From the NCBI GenBank assembly GCA_948567375.1, contig OX419756.1, forward strand, positions 58,134,552 to 58,198,551: 64,000 bases of DNA, read 5' to 3'. The translations under genes and the position numbers were made by a program. Origin of the DNA: Lunularia cruciata. Its lineage: Eukaryota; Streptophyta; Marchantiopsida; Lunulariales; Lunulariaceae. This document shows, piece after piece, positions 22,461 through 34,167 of this stretch. Every line of letters starts with the position of its first letter. Positions within the stretch are counted from its first letter, which is position 1. Under the pieces are notes generated by a model. It saw only the letters and a program-made list of their open reading frames with translations. It had not been told where the DNA came from and made no database searches.

Positions 22461-23567
22461 CTAAGTTCAACATCTTTGGCCATTAATGATCTGGTACCCT
22501 ATGGCTCTTACTATATAAGTCAAAGCCACTAGGGAGTTACAAAAGCTAAAAATTATTTAACACCCACCACCACCCAAGATGGGTACAAAAGTATTAGTAA
22601 ATTAAGTACTAATTGGGAACTCTTAATTATTGTTGCCCTTGATCTTCCGACTCTACAATTGTATTTGGCTCATAATCATCTATTACCATGTTAAACATGG
22701 CTTAACCTCTAATAATGTCATCCTAAAATTTATTCAAAGGTCTATAAACTTCTTTTCTATCCTAGCTCTAAGATCTATAACTATTTTCTCCAACTCTCGT
22801 TCTCTCAAAGGACAAAGTATATGCTTATGTATAAGCTTCAATTCGTGAAATTTACTTATGGTTGTAGTGGCATCTAGTACTTTAGAATATCACATATCCT
22901 CTTAAGAGTGTTCAGTCTCTTCTCTTGAAAAAATTTCTTCATAGTCAATCTTACCAAGACCTCTTCATCCATAGGGCTATCTTTCACATTCTCCTTTCAA
23001 AAATCTTACAATTGATTACAGTTTGGTTCTTGATCCTCTAACTCCAAAATACAATTTATTTTGCTTCCAACTCAAATTTCAATTGCACTTTGGACTCATG
23101 ATATCCCACAAATCTTTTTTTGACACAATGCTAACCAAATACATGCCTCTCTTTGGTAGACTAAGAATCAATGTTTGTATTGAGTCTTCTAAATGAGCAT
23201 ACTCTTGCAATTCAATGTAATTTTTTTACCAAGGTCTACAATTGAAAATCTGTTTTTCTCATAGTAGTCTTTCCAATTATTGAGGTCGCCCAAGGATCTA
23301 TCAAGGTGTCTTCCAAAAAATGTATTTGTGCTAGTTGTTCATGTTTGGCTTTTTGTTGGTTTCTCCAACAACTCCTTTCATAGCAGACCTACCTTCTCTT
23401 CTAAATTCTGATTCTCCACCTCCCCCTTGGTCTTATCTTAAAGTAAGGTAATGCAAGGATTTGCCAATTTTTCCTTCAACTCCTTCACTTGTGTTGCATT
23501 CTTGTGCTCAACCTTTGCTTGCTCCAAATTGACATCCTTCAGTGCTTCAAGTCCTCATGTAGCATAA
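22461..23567. other. Unassigned AT-rich sequence
   Basis: No domain was recognised on either strand. It may be the upstream (gag-integrase) part of the copia relic, degraded beyond reading by eye. Confidence 0.3.
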
Positions 23568-23739
23568 TCTCCTTCTTACCTTGTATTTTATGCTCCTTCC
23601 TAAGGTAAAGAATTTTACTTTTGTAAGATGCAATTGCAACGATTTTGCCCCAATCTCCTTCTTACCTTGAATTTTATGTTCCTTCCTAAGGTAAAGAATT
23701 TTGCTTTTGTAAGATGCAATTGCAACCTTTGGGCACATT
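23568..23739. repeat. Tandem duplication, 86-bp unit
   Basis: Two copies start at 23568 and 23654 with tctccttcttaccttg, and each runs through aaggtaaagaatttt to gatgcaattgcaac. They differ at a few positions only. Confidence 0.82.
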
Positions 23740-24520
23740 GGTGCACTCTCCAATTAGAGCCTCAAAATGCCCAATTAAGGCCTTCTTTGTTACTTCAAGA
23801 CTTCTATGTGTAGATATCTAATCAAAATGATCTCTTCAATTAGACCTCAAAGCCTTAAACTGTACAACTAAGGCTTTCTTTGTTGCCAAAGCCTTAAAAT
23901 AACCAATTAAACCTTGTCACATATCTAAATATCCAAATCAAGCTAATCTTTCCAATTAGAGCCTCAAAATGCCCACTTAATGCATTCTTTATTACTTCAA
24001 GACTTCTAGATCTAGATATCCAAATCAAATTAATCTTTCCAATTGGGACCACAAAGCCTCAAAATGCCCAATTAAGGCTTTCTTTGTTGCCACTTGAGAC
24101 TTCTAGAACCTTCTCCAGATCTTAATATCCAAATCAAGCTAACCTCTCTAATTGGGACAATGTAGAACTCCAAACCCTTGGTTTGAAGGGTAGAGTTCAT
24201 AGATCCGAGCTTGATTTGGATATTTTAAGGCTTGCAATTAAGCTCTAATTGGAGAGATTAGCTTAAGTAGATATTTAAATATGGATGAGGTTTAATTGGG
24301 CATTTTAAGGCTTTGAGGCAAGAGATTAGCTAGATTTTTATATTCAGATATGGACAAGGTTTCATTGGGGATTTTAAGGCTTTGAGGTATAGGAGAGATG
24401 AGCTTGATGCGGATATTTAGATATGGATAAGGTTTAATTGGGCATTTTAAGGATCTGAGTCCCCAATTGGAGAGATTATTTTAATTTGGATATCAAGATC
24501 TAGAAGTCTTTTGAGGCATG
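23740..24520. repeat. Large inverted minisatellite
   Basis: The left arm (23740-24165) has five units with the phrase ctttccaattagagcctcaa and caaaatgcccaattaaggc, spaced about 90-112 bp. The right arm (24195-24520) has the reverse complement (gggcattttaaggctttgag, ggagagattagctt) in four units starting at 24254, 24322, 24394 and 24472. The arms meet in a small hairpin at 24166-24196 (gaactccaaacccttg facing gaagggtagagttc). Phrases such as gatatggacaaggtttaatt recur in both arms. No coding frame is conserved. Confidence 0.8.
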
Positions 24521-25586
24521 GCTATGGGCTAGAGAGGCTATGAAGGCCTAGAAGGGCCAACTTGATGGCATGAGGTTAACCAAATTAGAAGATTTTCTAG
24601 TAATCTTTTGGCAAAATCAGCCCACTCCTCATTAGTGTATGTAGTGAAGTTTGAACCCTAGATCTATAATTCTTGGATTGGTGCCTTTGTCAACTAGTCC
24701 ACCCTCACTTGTTGTCCTAGAGAATCATGAACTCATATCTACTTTTTGCGCATATATACATCACCACACAATATAAATCATTGTTACTTTCATATATAAG
24801 AATCACAACTCATATAGAAGTCACTCATGAGTTCTAAAGTGCCACAATAATCAGTTCAGTTCACACACTCAACTCAAATTAGAAACTCATTTGAAAACTC
24901 AAGGAATTGCCAACAATGGTCTTTTGATTATAGATTCAAGCCACACTCACTCTAGCTAAGAGACTCTAGGTGACATTTTCTGACTTTTGTCCATCATAAC
25001 CTAGAGCTCAAATGCTCAATATCAAAGAAGTGAGCTCTTTGGAGTTGCACTTTGAAGGTATACCTCTTTTGCTAGACCCAAAACTCGAACCCTAATGGTG
25101 CTATTGATGGTGCAAATTGTAGCTCTAATGGTGTGATCAATAGTCCTAACAAAAAATCCACTAAGTAGTCTTGGAGCAACTATTTTGGTATAACTTTGAT
25201 TGCCAAGACTAACACTCTAGCATACAAGCAAACTAGATTTGACATTGCAAATGTTGTTATAGTTGTCATACATATATACATTGTTACACAACATACATCA
25301 TTCTCAACATCATACACTATAGAAACATGACTCATGTAGAATTCATACATGAACTCTAAAGTACCACAATTGCTTTCCTAGTTGGCAATTAGGTCCCTCT
25401 AACTCTATTTATTCTAATTTTGTGATATGCCCTATGGCAGGCAAAGATTAGGAGATCAAGTGCTATCAAGCTCTATCATTACTCACATGTCTACAATCTA
25501 TACCACATAAGGAGTGAACTAGCTATGAATCAAGTACATCAAGGATATGGTCATTGTCCTTGAGGAACCATCATGAGGAGGAAGTA
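24521..25586. other. Unassigned sequence with one distant direct repeat
   Basis: About 100 bp at 24755-24855 (catatatacatcaccacaca ... actcatgagttctaaagtgccacaa) recurs at 25270-25372 (ttgttacacaacatacatca ... acatgaactctaaagtaccacaa). No domain was recognised. The purine-rich end (gaggaggaagta) abuts the A1 LTR. Confidence 0.5.
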
Positions 25587-26102
25587 TGTAACAATATGGA
25601 GTTTACCAACAAGTTATTTAAGACTAAAAAAGTAGCAAGTAGGCCAAGCTAGCCAAGAATTAAGAATATTTTAAAAGCATCTAAGAAGCTACTTGGTACC
25701 TTCCAAATATTGGGTAATGTACATACCAAGTGGTGACTTCTAAGAGGAAACTTCTTGGAAAGCTTCTCATCTAGCTTAGCTTGCACGCCAAGTAGCTAGC
25801 TTCTAGAAAGAAGCTTATTAGGAAGCTTCTCAACTAGCTTACCTTGCATGCCAAGTAAGTGGCTTCTAGAAAGAAGCTTCTCAAGCAACTTCTCGGTTTG
25901 CTTTGCTTGCACTCTAAGAAAGTGGCTTTTAGGAAGCTTCTTGAGAATCTTCTTGAGAATATTCTCAAGATCTTGGTATGTTCCCCATGAATACCAAAGC
26001 CCAAGCTTATGCTAGGCATTCAAAGTTCTCTCATTCAATAGTTCCAATATGATCTTTCACTTTGATCTTCCATTCTCCTATTTCTCTCCTTGGTCTTTTA
26101 TA
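25587..26102 (+). repeat. A1 5' LTR
   Basis: It starts TGTAACAATATGG and ends TTTTATA (CA mutated to TA) directly before the PBS. It is homologous to 45130-45611, 47209-47693 and, reversed, to 27637-28063 and 40925-41351. Confidence 0.88.
25740..25975 (+). promoter_or_regulatory. Heat-shock-element-like cluster in A1 LTR
   Basis: Repeated GAAGCTTC, GAAnnTTC and TTCnnGAA words (for example aggaagcttcttgagaatcttcttgagaa) lie in the U3 region upstream of a decayed TATA position (ccatgaataccaaagccc at about 25983). The arrangement is the same as in A3, where the TATA box is intact. Confidence 0.5.
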
Positions 26103-26103
26103 T

Positions 26104-26117
26104 TGGTATTAGAGCAG
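26104..26117 (+). other. A1 primer binding site
   Basis: TGGTATTAGAGCAG one base after the LTR matches the initiator-Met tRNA complement TGGTATCAGAGC with one change. Confidence 0.85.
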
Positions 26118-26369
26118 GAATGGGATGGATGAAAGTTAAGGACTACCAAATCCATTTTTACCAAACCATTGGGATTTTTTTTCTCCATGGACTACCAAAA
26201 ATCATTTCATGCAATTCATCATCTCATGCTTTGGGCAAATATTTTGGAATAAGATCACCTTGTTCAGTGACCCCTAAATACTTCCAATTATAACTTATGG
26301 GAAACGATGGATGTGTTGCATCTACATGTTAACTTATATAAATTGTAAGTAGTCTGATAGAGTGGTAGC

Positions 26370-27260
26370 CATGGCGATAGTGCCCAAATTTATCATTGCC
26401 ATGCAACAACAAATTAAGCACCTTACTTGATTGTTGGAAGAAAGACATCATCAACACCAAGAGCATGTAGAGAGAGCACCATCTCAAGAAGGAGAAGAGC
26501 AAATCTGATTTCCAAAGCCCAAGGTATTTGAAGGCAAAAACCTCCCAAGCATAGTGGAGAATTTTGTATTTGATTGTAAATGATATTTTGAAGCTACAAA
26601 TCTTCAAGATGAAAAACAATAGATTCTCTTGGATTCAAGCCAATTTGATGAAGTGGCAAAACTATGACGGTGATTCCAAGTAGAGTGAGCTGAATGGGAA
26701 GAGTTCAAGAGCACAATAATTAGGCAATTCCAAGCTATAAATGCCACACAAGATGCACAAGATAAGTTGGCAAAATTCAGGCATATTGGTTGTGTAAGAA
26801 GCTACATCATTAGATTCAAGAACACCATAATGAAAATTCTAGATATATTAGAAAGTGAAACTCTAGATTGATTTATGAGGGGCTTGAAGTCACACACCAA
26901 ACTGGAAGTGACCATGCAAGAGCCCAAAGACTTGGAGGAAGCCATGTAATTGGCTAAGCGCTTTGATTCCTTGGTTGCTACAACTTGGTCTTGAGCTTGA
27001 CCTTCACTAAACCTACCTACACACTACACATGGGTGGAGGAACTGGCACCAATGGAGATTAATGCCATCCAATAGAAACCACTTGGCCTTAAAGATAAGG
27101 AAAGATTACGACAAAATGGTGGTTACTTTTATTGTCACCATATTGTGCATTGTATTGCTAAATGTCCGCTCAAGAATGGATGACCTTGAAAAATAGCCCA
27201 AATAGAGTTTGTAGAGTATGATGATCAAGGAAATGAAGAATCCTAATAAGAGAACTTGAT
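26370..27260 (+). pseudogene. A1 gag
   Basis: Translation from the ATG near 26372 gives MAIVPKFIIAMQQQIKHL and then the retrotransposon-gag core (YFEATNLQDEKQ, FKSTIIRQFQAINATQDAQD, VRSYIIRFKNTIMKILD, FMRGLKSHTKLEV). It ends in a degraded zinc knuckle (YFYCHHIVHCIAKCPLKNG near 27120-27175). At least eight stop codons interrupt it. The clearer, homologous gag of A2 (39860-40660) supports the assignment. Confidence 0.8.
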
Positions 27261-27297
27261 TAGTTCTAATGGGATTGAAGTCTAGGCCTATGCATAT

Positions 27298-27631
27298 TTG
27301 CTTCATATGCAAGGTATGATATTTGATCGTGGTTGTGAGATTTTGGTTGATTTTGGGAGTTCAAAAAATTATATTTCCATGCAATTAGCAAAGGAATTAA
27401 GTATCCCTAGCAAGCCAATAATTGGAAATAGATTGATGATGGTAGATGGTAGAAAATGTTTTTCATTTTATACTTCATATCTTATTACATTTAAGATTGA
27501 AAAAGAATATTTGGAGTGTATTAGGTTTGTAGTGGCACCTCTACACTATGATGTCATTCTAGGTTTACCTTAGCTTGAATTTCATAAAGTTCAGTTTGAT
27601 TGGATGTGATAACAAATTCAAGTACAACACC
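27298..27631 (+). pseudogene. A1 protease
   Basis: A 92-codon open frame contains the retropepsin block ILVDFGSSKNYISMQLAKEL and the downstream hydrophobic motif VVAPLHYDVILGLP. The family norm is D-S/T-G; here phenylalanine replaces the serine, so activity is unlikely. A2 keeps VDSGS at the same place. The reading continues past a stop (LEFHKVQFDW) up to the target site of A2. Confidence 0.82.
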
Positions 27632-27636
27632 AAGGC

Positions 27637-28063
27637 TATAAAAGACCAAGATCAAGGAGAGAAATAGGAGAATGGAAACTCACATTAGAATACTTGAATG
27701 TGGGAAAACTCCAAATGCCTAACATGAGCTTTGGCTTTGGTATTTATAGGTAGCATACAAGGCCATTGAGAAGCTTCTCAAGAAGCTTCCTTGAGCAGCT
27801 TTCTTAGAGTGCAAGCCAATTTAACCAGGAAGCTTCTCAAGAAGCTTTCCTTCTAGGAGCCGCCTACTTGGCATGCAAGCTAAGCTAGTTAGAAGCTTCT
27901 AGAAGCTTCCTTCTAGAAACTACATGCTTGGGATGCAAGTTAAGCTAGTCTTGAAGCTTCTCAAGAAGCTTCCTAGATATTTCTAGAATATTCAAGGCTA
28001 ATTTGGCTTATTCTATACTTTGTTAGCCTTACTAACTACGTTGCTAAACTCCATATTGTTACA
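27637..28063 (-). repeat. A2 3' LTR
   Basis: This is 427 bp, the same length as its partner at 40925-41351, with many point differences, so the insertion is old. A TATA box (TATAAATA on the minus strand) lies at 27741-27748. GAAGCTTC pairs lie at 27770-27789 and further right. Confidence 0.9.
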
Positions 28064-28078
28064 TATTCCCCTACCGCT
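28064..28078 (-). other. A2 polypurine tract
   Basis: The minus strand reads GCGGTAGGGGAATA directly before the LTR start TGTAACAATATGG. Confidence 0.72.
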
Positions 28079-29340
28079 AGTTGGTGACGTCCTCGTTGCC
28101 ATTGAAGCTTAAAACTCTTGGATGGTAGTCTGTGCATTTTGGAGGTGAGAAAGAGGTTCTTATGAGGCATCATGAAGGGGATATACTTTCCAAAGGACCT
28201 TATATTCTGTATGTTTTTAATGTCCTTGTTGAATGTTGCAACGTGCAAGGATACAATTAACTTTGTACTCTTCATGATCATTGATAGGTATGGGAGGAGG
28301 AAGAGGAGGTTGGACACAAGAGGAAATGGAAGATGGGTTCAGAACAAAGGGTTTTAACTTGGAAATGTGAAAGACATGGTGGATGCATATATGACAAGGT
28401 AAGGCAAGTCGATAAGCAACAGGAGAGATGATTTGGGTGACATCAAAGGGTCTTATCCAATTAGGAGCAAGTTTACAAACTTGGGTATCAAGTGGGAGGA
28501 GTAGGTTACTAGAGGATAGCATGACTTCATCACCAACTTCAAAGGTGAGATCAAGACTATGATGGTCCATATATTGTTTCTGACAATTTTGAGCAACAAG
28601 GAGATGAGATTTGGCTTGTTGGAGAGCTTGAGATATGGTGGTCAAGAAGGTTGAAGTATGAGGGACCTGAGATGGAGGTGGAGCAAGAAGAGAATCTGGA
28701 ACAAGCAAATCTTGGCAAAAATTAAGAAAGAAAGGAGAAAATTTGGTACTTGCCTGTTTGGAATTATTGTAGGCAAATTCTGCAACTATAAGACATTCAT
28801 CCCAATTAGTATGGTGGACATTGACAAAGGCACGCAACATATCCTCCAAGGTATGATTTGCACATTTGGTTTGTCCATCAGAGGATGATAGGCCATGGAC
28901 AAAGCAAGCTTGGTGCCGAGTATCTAGAAGAGTGCTTGCCAAAACTTCCCAATGAATTGAGGATCACGATCAGAGATGAGTACACGTGACATCACACGAT
29001 GCTTGAAGACATTATCAAAGTAGATTTTTGTAAGGTTGGGGTATCCACAGTATCAAAGGTTGGTGCCAAGTGGATTTGCTTACTCAGCTTATCCACAAAT
29101 TCCACAATTGTTGTGTGTCCTTGCTTAGTCTTGGGCAAGGATGTGATGAGATCCAAGCTCACGTGTTCCCCTCAAGTGGATGGAATAGGAGGTGGTTGAA
29201 GGAGTCCACTCAACTTCTGGTTGTTGGCCTTGTTACCTTGGCAGCTCTCACACAATCAAACAAACTCTTGAACGTCTCATGTCATGTTGGGCCACCACCA
29301 TCGGCGTTGGAGGGTACCCAAGGTCGTGTCCACACCCATA
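28079..29340 (-). pseudogene. A2 integrase and chromodomain
   Basis: The longest frame (28217-28942) carries the end of the integrase core (DGQTKCANHTLEDMLRAFV, EFAYNNSKQAS) and the GPY/F-like and linker region (CHICIHHVFHISKLKP). The start of a chromodomain follows (EEYKVNCILARCNIQ), with its rest (EYKVLWKVYPLHDAS) after a frameshift toward 28100. Upstream, 28980-29340 holds the zinc-binding domain and first aspartate (CESCQGNKANNQK, SLDLITSLPKTKQGH) with several stops. The catalytic glutamate position reads lysine (QTKC instead of QTER). Confidence 0.83.
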
Positions 29341-29974
29341 TGACTAGCTATTGGTAAATCATGGGCTTCTTGAAGGCGCACAAGTCAGAGATCACCTTCA
29401 GTTGGAACATAGATCCGATCCTCATGGAATAGAAGGCCTTCCTTGAAGGAGAAGGTGTTCTACTCCTTGTCGCATGGTGTAAGATGACCAAGTACCATTT
29501 GGAAGAAAGGATCTTGCTGTAGAGTTGATCAAAACTTGTGTTGGACATTAGGGTCAATTGACACCATCATAATTGCTACCGTGATGAGAGGAAGAGACTT
29601 CAAATCAGGTCGTCATGATAGGGCATCAGGGATGACATGGAACCAACCTGGTTTGTACTCAAGTTTGATGTCAAACAATTGGAGTTGTTCCTCCTATCGA
29701 TGATGTTGACTCTTCATGTGTTCCAAGTGTAAGGTCTGCAACAGTGGTTTGTGATCAATTTGCATGATCACTTGTTTCCTCAAGAGATAATGCCTTCATA
29801 CCTTGGTGGCATATACCATTGCAAGTTGTTCTAGATTCCAAATAGAGTATTTCTTTCAGCCATATTCAGTCCGTGAGACACAAAGGCAATGGGATGTCAT
29901 CCATCTGGGAATTCTTGGTGCAACACAACTCCACTTGCAAAGTTGGAAGCATCAAAATCAACCACATAGGGTAG
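29341..29974 (-). pseudogene. A2 RNase H, right-hand part after E
   Basis: The minus strand continues from the E insertion point with DFDASNFASGVVLHQE, YATKVWRHYLLRKQVIMQID, HKPLLQTLHLEHMKSQ and LFDIKLEYKPGW. This is the typical chromovirus RNase H. Its N-terminal partner is at 38094-38355 on the other side of E. Confidence 0.8.
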
Positions 29975-30841
29975 CTAAGTGTGACAACCCAACAAATATC
30001 ACTTTTGCGGTAATCAGGTAAGTAAAGTTTGTTCTTGTAGAGATACAATTCAGAAATGTCTAAATACAAAGTCAAATGTCACAATGTAGTCCTTCTTGAT
30101 TTCATCTTTAATCTCTCAGGTAGCAACTACACCCAAAAAATAATAACAAGCACTAACTCGTAGCCTTGTCACAACAATTTGTCACACATAATCACAACTC
30201 CATCAAATCTTTCCAAACAATCTTGATTGTGATGATCCAGTCTCTCTCAAAAATGACACTTCACTACAAAACAACTTTGCCTCAGAATTGTGTTCCACCT
30301 CTCCATTGAAGGCACAACTTCCTCAATCAAAATTGCTTCACATCAACACTATGTTGCATTCACAAATGTAGAATACTACCAACACTACAATTTCTCTCAG
30401 ATCTATCAAAGCATTGCTCCGATTGCACTTCACTAAGAATCAAACACACATAATGAAGATCAAGGCTGTGGAATCCAACATCCAACATGCACACTGATTT
30501 GCACTTCAAAATTCTCCCAACACTCAAAAACACAATCACAATGTTGATACTTGGAATTAAGCTCAAATGACGAGCACTGAAACCAGCACTTTCCTTTATC
30601 TATTCCGAAAAATTATAAGCACTTAACAACATATGACTATGAATGCCACCTTTAAATAGTGATGCAATCAATAGTTACTTACAACAATACTGTTTTACAA
30701 CAACTTTTCCTACCTACAGATCTAAAATGACAATGCACCTCTTCATATCTCAAAACTATTACTACTCCAATCCAATGTCTACTTCTTCCTCGGCTTCCAA
30801 TCCAGATCCTGAAGTTACCTCACAGACTACTCTATCCTTGG

Positions 30842-30979
30842 GTTTCCCAACTACTAAATCTTTCACTATTTTTACTACTTCTTCACTCTAGTCTACAATT
30901 CCCATCATAGGAAACCCAACTACTAAATCTTTCACTATTTTTACTACTTCTTCACTCTAATCTACAATTCCCATCATAG
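30842..30979. repeat. Tandem duplication, 69-bp unit, in the E LTR
   Basis: Two copies of cccaactactaaatctttca ... cattcccatcatagg start at 30845 and 30914 and differ at about one base. The unit is 23 codons long, so it leaves the minus-strand frame intact. The near identity shows a recent event. Confidence 0.85.
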
Positions 30980-31001
30980 GTAACCTTTCTAATTCTCTAT
31001 C

Positions 31002-34000
31002 TCATGACCCACTCTTCTCTAATATCTCCAATTGTAACTTCAAAGATATTTGAACTCCTATGTTATCTACTTCGGGCTTTGCTCTTACATCCTTCCAAAG
31101 TTTATCTATCTCCAACTTTACTAAATCTAACCTAATCGCGATATTATCTTCCACTTCTAATATCTTCCTCTCTACACGTGTTCTGAGACTAATTAGCAAG
31201 GCATTCAAATCCTTATCCTTCACATTTCTCCTCCTCATCTCTTGCACCAACAACTTCAACTTGTGCAATCTTGTTTCTTCAATCCTGACACCGGCTTCTG
31301 TACTCATCATCACGTTCATCTTTGTTACAATCTCCTTCAATGGCTCAAGTCTCATTCTTCTCTCCCATTCTCAATTTGCAAGCCAATCTTCTTTATACAT
31401 TGCCAGTTTAGTCTCAAACTTGGCTTTCACTGTCTCCTTCTCTTTCTGCACAATCTTCTCCTCTAGACTACGAAGTAACTCCTTGCAATCTCTCTTCTTC
31501 TCTATATCTTGCTGTCAACTCTCTTTTCCAGAGCTGCTTCTTCTCTTCTACACTCTCCATCACTCTATCAAGCTCTTGCTCCTTCTCAGCTTCTCTTGCC
31601 ATAGCATGAATAATTTCTAACCGTGAATTAGCAAACTGCTGTTTCAAGATCTCATACTCTACTATCTGTCTCTCTCTTGTTATGACATTCTGCTCTATTA
31701 TTCTCTCTCTACTCCCTACTTCTTTTTTAAGTTTTCAATTACTTGATTCTGTACTACTGCATCTACTCATAGTACTTCTCTCTCCTCCTCACCTCAGATT
31801 ATATTCTTCTTCAACTCCGAGTTCTCTTCCTCTAATCTTGCTAACACCTACAACACACGTCTTCACATCCGGACATGTCAACTGCATCTCCTTCTTCTTC
31901 TGCTCCAACTTTACTAACAATGGGCACACAACCTCCCACAAATACTCTACTCCACTTAGGTTTAACTTGACTTGCGGACTTTTCTCCTTCTTTGCCTCTT
32001 CTTCACTTGACACTCGCCTTCTTAGCCGCAATTGCCTGATTGGAATGGATTTTTTTGCTCCCTGAAATTCCACTCTTTACTTCTCTTACATTACTTGGTC
32101 CCGCTTCATAATTTTCCTTCCTTCTAGAAAAAACTCCACTTTGAACGGTCACACTCTTCTCCTCCTACTTTGGAACTTCATCTTCTTGTTTTGGGTTATA
32201 TTCTTCTTCCATTTCCATCTTTCCTTCTTCTTCCCCTGGTACCAATTGCATCTTCACTCTTGCTGCTCGTTTCCTCACTCTACAACATGAATTTGGGTTC
32301 TTCCTCCTTCTTTGAGTCTTTTGACTTGCCTTCAACTTCCCCTTTTGATTCCTTGCCCGACAACGTGATTAATACCATGTCTTTCCTTGGGTTTACCTTC
32401 CTTGTCTTCCAAGGTCTCATTGCGGCTACTTCTTCTTCTCCTTGTCGACTCCTCTTCTTCAACTTCGGAGTGTTCACCTTCAACTACACACTCTGCCCTG
32501 TTTGCATGTAGTACTTGTCACCGCTCCTTATCTACAAGATGTATTGCTGCTCCTCCACATCAACATCTCTTCTCAAATCGGGGTGGAAGTGCGACACCAT
32601 CTTGTGTCTCTCCGCCACATTCAGCAAATTCAGTCCCAAGTAGAAGTGGGTTGCAAATGGCACAATGTAGTGTGGAGGCAACTTGTCTCACAAGTTCCAC
32701 AACATTTGTCTTGCACGTTGATGAAAGCACTTTGCCCAATTGATTGGCTCCCTTGCAAACATCTTGTGAAAGAACATCACTTGATGTTTCATCACATAAG
32801 TGGTTTGCTCCAGCTTCAAGAAAGCCATCATTGCACTTATGATGCCTCTCCTCACAGGGTCTTTATAGCTCTCAACTTTGTAGCCATTCTTTGTGCATTT
32901 TGAAGAGAAGGCGTCTCTCACTTCTTGGGTTTCTTCAGCTACTTCTCCCTTCCCCAAGAATGTGGATCCCTGCTCATCACCCGCCTCTTGTAATACCAAG
33001 GGTTAGCCACATGATCTAGATGTGAAATTCGGTTTGGTAACTTCTAGAATGATTTTATACATGATGGTCAAAATAGATCAGATAGAAGTATCACCAAAAG
33101 AGTACTTCTACTAATAGGGCAGAAACCGAAATAGACGAGAACCTTAGAACCAATAGCTAGATATATGATTTAAAGGTAAGAATTGGTTTGGTAACATCTG
33201 GAAGGATGTTACACATGATGGACTAAACAGATCAGAAAGAGGTATCACCAAAAGGGGACTTCTACTAATATAGTAGGAACCGAAATATGCCTGAAATCTT
33301 TGAAGGCAATTTCAGAGGCCTAAACGGATGAATTAGGCCTCAAAAATGTGCAGATCCCCCCCCCATTGGAGGCAAGGCTGGCTTTCCCTCCCCCCTGCTT
33401 TGTCTCATCGAGAGCTTTCCAATGGTACCTTACTCACATGATTCTAAGATTCCTACAAGAAGATTCCCTAAAAGATTCCCTCCGGTCAAAACTTGTTTGA
33501 CCAACCAGATAGGACCTAGACCAGACAGGTCACCCATCCAAGTAAGTAATCCAAGGGTGGAGCTTGCTGATAGGTCACCTATCTGTGTCTCTAATCCTAT
33601 GGTGGAGCTTCCTTGGAGGAGATCCTCTTTGTCTATATAATAAAGAGAAGGTGCTCCTTTGGGGCATCAAATGTTTGAGTGTGCAATCTGTGTTTTCTCT
33701 CTTCTCTTGTCCTCGGAGCATTACACCTCTCTTCTGAGTACCAACCTCCAATCCAACTTTGTCCATCAAGCCGGACTTCCTCTCTTCCCTTCTTCCTCAG
33801 GGCCATCAAGACATCTACTCTTGATGATCTCAATCATGAAACCTAAAAAGCTAATGTTCTAGTTCCATGCAAGGAATGTGATCCAAAGCCTGCTCAAGAC
33901 TTTGATTCTAGCAATCACATCTAATCTCCAAATTGCATGATTTCTCACTATGAATTTTGAGTTCTTCTTCCCACCTCCCATCTTACTCTCTTCCACTCTG

Positions 34001-34155
34001 GGTTGGTGGCTACTCTTGCAATTGACTCTTGGACTAACTCTCTTGAATTCCTCTCGATACACCAACACATCTTCGACTACACTTCCTTTCCCACGATCTC
34101 TCATAGAACAACTACTTAATGGTGTTGTTCTTTTCTTTTCTCTCTCTAGGAACAC
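31002..34155 (-). pseudogene. E copy of the LTR-encoded protein, broken
   Basis: Homologous blocks to the B protein appear in order on the minus strand. The N-terminal block is at 33859-34155 (MGGGKKNSKFIVRNHAIWRL, LWITFLAWN), ending in a TAG where B has tryptophan. The middle globular block is at 32688-32983 (STFLGKGEVAEETQEVRDAF, YKVESYKDPVRRGIISAMMA), interrupted by the solo LTR. Charged blocks lie at 32280-32483 and 31789-32073. The coiled-coil end is at 31002-31355 (LEPLKEIVTKMNVMMSTEAG). That last block reads through the position where B has its stop codon (R/T-R-L-H versus A-stop-L-H), so the ancestral protein was longer than B's open frame. Confidence 0.82.
32989..33725 (+). mobile_element. 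Solo LTR of the G1 family
   Basis: It starts TGTAATACC, ends AGCATTACA, and is flanked by the perfect target duplication cctct (32984-32988 and 33726-33730). It lies in the plus orientation inside the coding part of E's LTR. No internal sequence is present, so LTR-LTR recombination removed the rest. Confidence 0.93.
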
Positions 34156-34167
34156 ACAAGGTGCCTA

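Noticed and set aside
23740-24520. CRISPR-like repeat-spacer array
   Set aside because: The repeats are diverged, lie in both orientations and lack unique spacers of fixed length. The context is plant nuclear DNA.
31060-31620. 186-codon plus-strand ORF inside E
   Set aside because: It is the antisense reading of the coiled-coil end of the E protein. The minus strand matches B and D, and the plus strand matches nothing.
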